Source: an uncultured Erysipelotrichaceae bacterium (GTDB taxonomy: Bacteria > Bacillota_I > Bacilli_A > RF39 > UBA660). Taken from it: a stretch of 32,581 bases of DNA. Shown one piece after another: positions 32,090 to 32,581 of the stretch. Made by a program: the position numbers and the translations under genes. The stretch lies in assembly GCA_902779035.1 (NCBI GenBank), contig CACZAH010000016.1:1-32581 (forward strand). The letters run 5' to 3'. The number at the start of each line of letters is the position of its first letter. The stretch's first letter is position 1. Below the pieces are notes generated by a model. The model made no database searches and was not told where the DNA came from. It saw only the letters and a program-made list of their open reading frames with translations.

Positions 32090-32329
32090 ATATTCTGTTA
32101 AAATTACATCATTAAATAACTCTCTAGTTTCAGAATTAATTGGATATACTATATCTCTATTAGTACCATCCTTAAGTCTTCTACTTGGCATAGATAAGAA
32201 TAAACCATTCACACCATCTATAATCTTAATACCAGTTATTTTAAAACAATCATCAATAATAACTGATGCACTACCTTTCATCTTTGAATCATCATCAATT
32301 ATGTATAATTTTTCTAATGTAACTTTCAT
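32069..32329 (-). CDS. spoVG: SpoVG family regulator
   Basis: 86 residues. SpoVG is a small site-specific DNA- or RNA-binding regulator; in B. subtilis it affects septation during sporulation, but it also occurs in non-sporing bacteria. Family marks are VTLEKLYIIDDDSKMKGSASVII, FKITGIKIIDGVNGLFLSMP, and PSRRLKDGTNRDIVYPIN with the conserved SRRxxDG (normally PSRKxxDGxxRDIxHPI). Tyr replaces His in the last motif. It has AGGAGG 5-6 bp before ATG and a TTGCAA-17-TATACT promoter. Confidence 0.94.
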   Translation of the reverse strand: MKVTLEKLYIIDDDSKMKGSASVIIDDCFKITGIKIIDGVNGLFLSMPSRRLKDGTNRDIVYPINSETRELFNDVILTEYKKQTNK

Positions 32330-32351
32330 AAATACCTCCTATTACATGATA

Positions 32352-32380
32352 AGTATAATATATTTCTTTGGTTTTTGCAA
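32352..32380 (-). promoter_or_regulatory. spoVG promoter
   Basis: Minus strand: TTGCAA (32375-32380), a 17-bp spacer, then TATACT (32352-32357). This is a sigma-A-type promoter; I do not see the sigma-H pattern known for B. subtilis spoVG. Confidence 0.6.
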
Positions 32381-32471
32381 TAAAATTACTAAATTTTTCA
32401 GGATAAAAAGATAGTTTTATTATTTGATATCTAGTTTTCCCTTATATTTCAATACATTATTAGGATATATG

Positions 32472-32500
32472 TTGTAAAAAAACGTCAAGTATTATACAAT
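32472..32500 (+). promoter_or_regulatory. Promoter of the partial gene at the window end
   Basis: TTGTAA (32472-32477), a 17-bp spacer, then TACAAT (32495-32500), 30 bp before the ATG. Confidence 0.55.
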
Positions 32501-32530
32501 GATTATACTAGAAAGTACGGTGTATGATTT

Positions 32531-32581
32531 ATGGCAAAGCCCCCAAAAAAATATGATGGATTAACTAAAGAACAAAAGAAA
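32531..32581 (+). CDS. Start of an unknown gene, cut by the window edge
   Basis: The ATG at 32531 opens a frame of 17 codons, MAKPPKKYDGLTKEQKK, that leaves the window without a stop. GGTG lies 8 bp upstream and a plausible promoter precedes it. The basic, lysine-rich opening could belong to many small nucleic-acid-binding proteins; the family cannot be named from so little. Confidence 0.5.
   Translation, partial: MAKPPKKYDGLTKEQKK

Overview
The window comes from an AT-rich, low-GC Gram-positive bacterium (Bacillota). The best guess is a gut member of the Bacilli/Erysipelotrichia/RF39-like branch. The basis is the very AT-rich codon use, Shine-Dalgarno sites of the AGGAGG/GGTGAT type, TTGACA-17-TATAAT promoters, and spore genes (yabP, yabQ, a split gerQ with a textbook sigma-E promoter). 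Gene order trhP1-trhP2-greA-udk also resembles Bacillus subtilis yrrN-yrrO-udk-greA. TGA is a stop here (prmC, trxB and the MBL gene end in it) and Trp is TGG, so the code is the standard bacterial one.

Layout. 1-1.6 kb: accessory patch with a decayed prepilin gene and an Rpn-type PD-(D/E)XK nuclease. 1.8-5.8 kb: SNF2/SWIM helicase and a divergent SGNH hydrolase, whose promoters share one palindromic -35 box. 5.8-9.1 kb: minus-strand cluster of MBL hydrolase, DHH phosphoesterase, RNase HII and a DUF4143-type ATPase. 9.1-10.2 kb: an exactly 23-bp phased repeat array and an ORF6N/phospholipase-D-like protein with a near-consensus, palindrome-loaded promoter. 10.2-13.3 kb: prmC, lipoprotein nagZ and an intact prepilin preceded by an A21 tract and an 11-bp-phased repeat. 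13.3-15.1 kb: a large unknown gene split by a TTAA-repeat frameshift. 15.2-22.3 kb: housekeeping block prfA, gapA, udk-like kinase, clpP (opposite strand), greA, trhP2, trhP1. 22.4-23.9 kb: dockerin/two-TM secreted protein and pduL. 23.9-25 kb: split gerQ and lemA. 25-27 kb: VanX-like dipeptidase and a second DUF4143-type ATPase beside a 17-bp perfect inverted repeat. 27-30.2 kb: peroxide/redox operon gpx-ohrR-trxA-trxB-SDR behind an OhrR-box-like operator. 30.2-32.3 kb: class B sortase, divIC, yabQ, yabP, spoVG. The last 51 bases start another plus-strand gene.

The most unusual object is gerQ (23953-24435). A sigma-E promoter drives an N-terminal segment. It is followed by a GC-richer element that folds on paper into a compact four-way junction plus two hairpins and carries three in-frame stops. 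The conserved GerQ C-terminal domain then resumes in the same frame, with no start codon of its own and no further damage. Recent insertion, RNA or DNA excision, and translational bypass all remain open.
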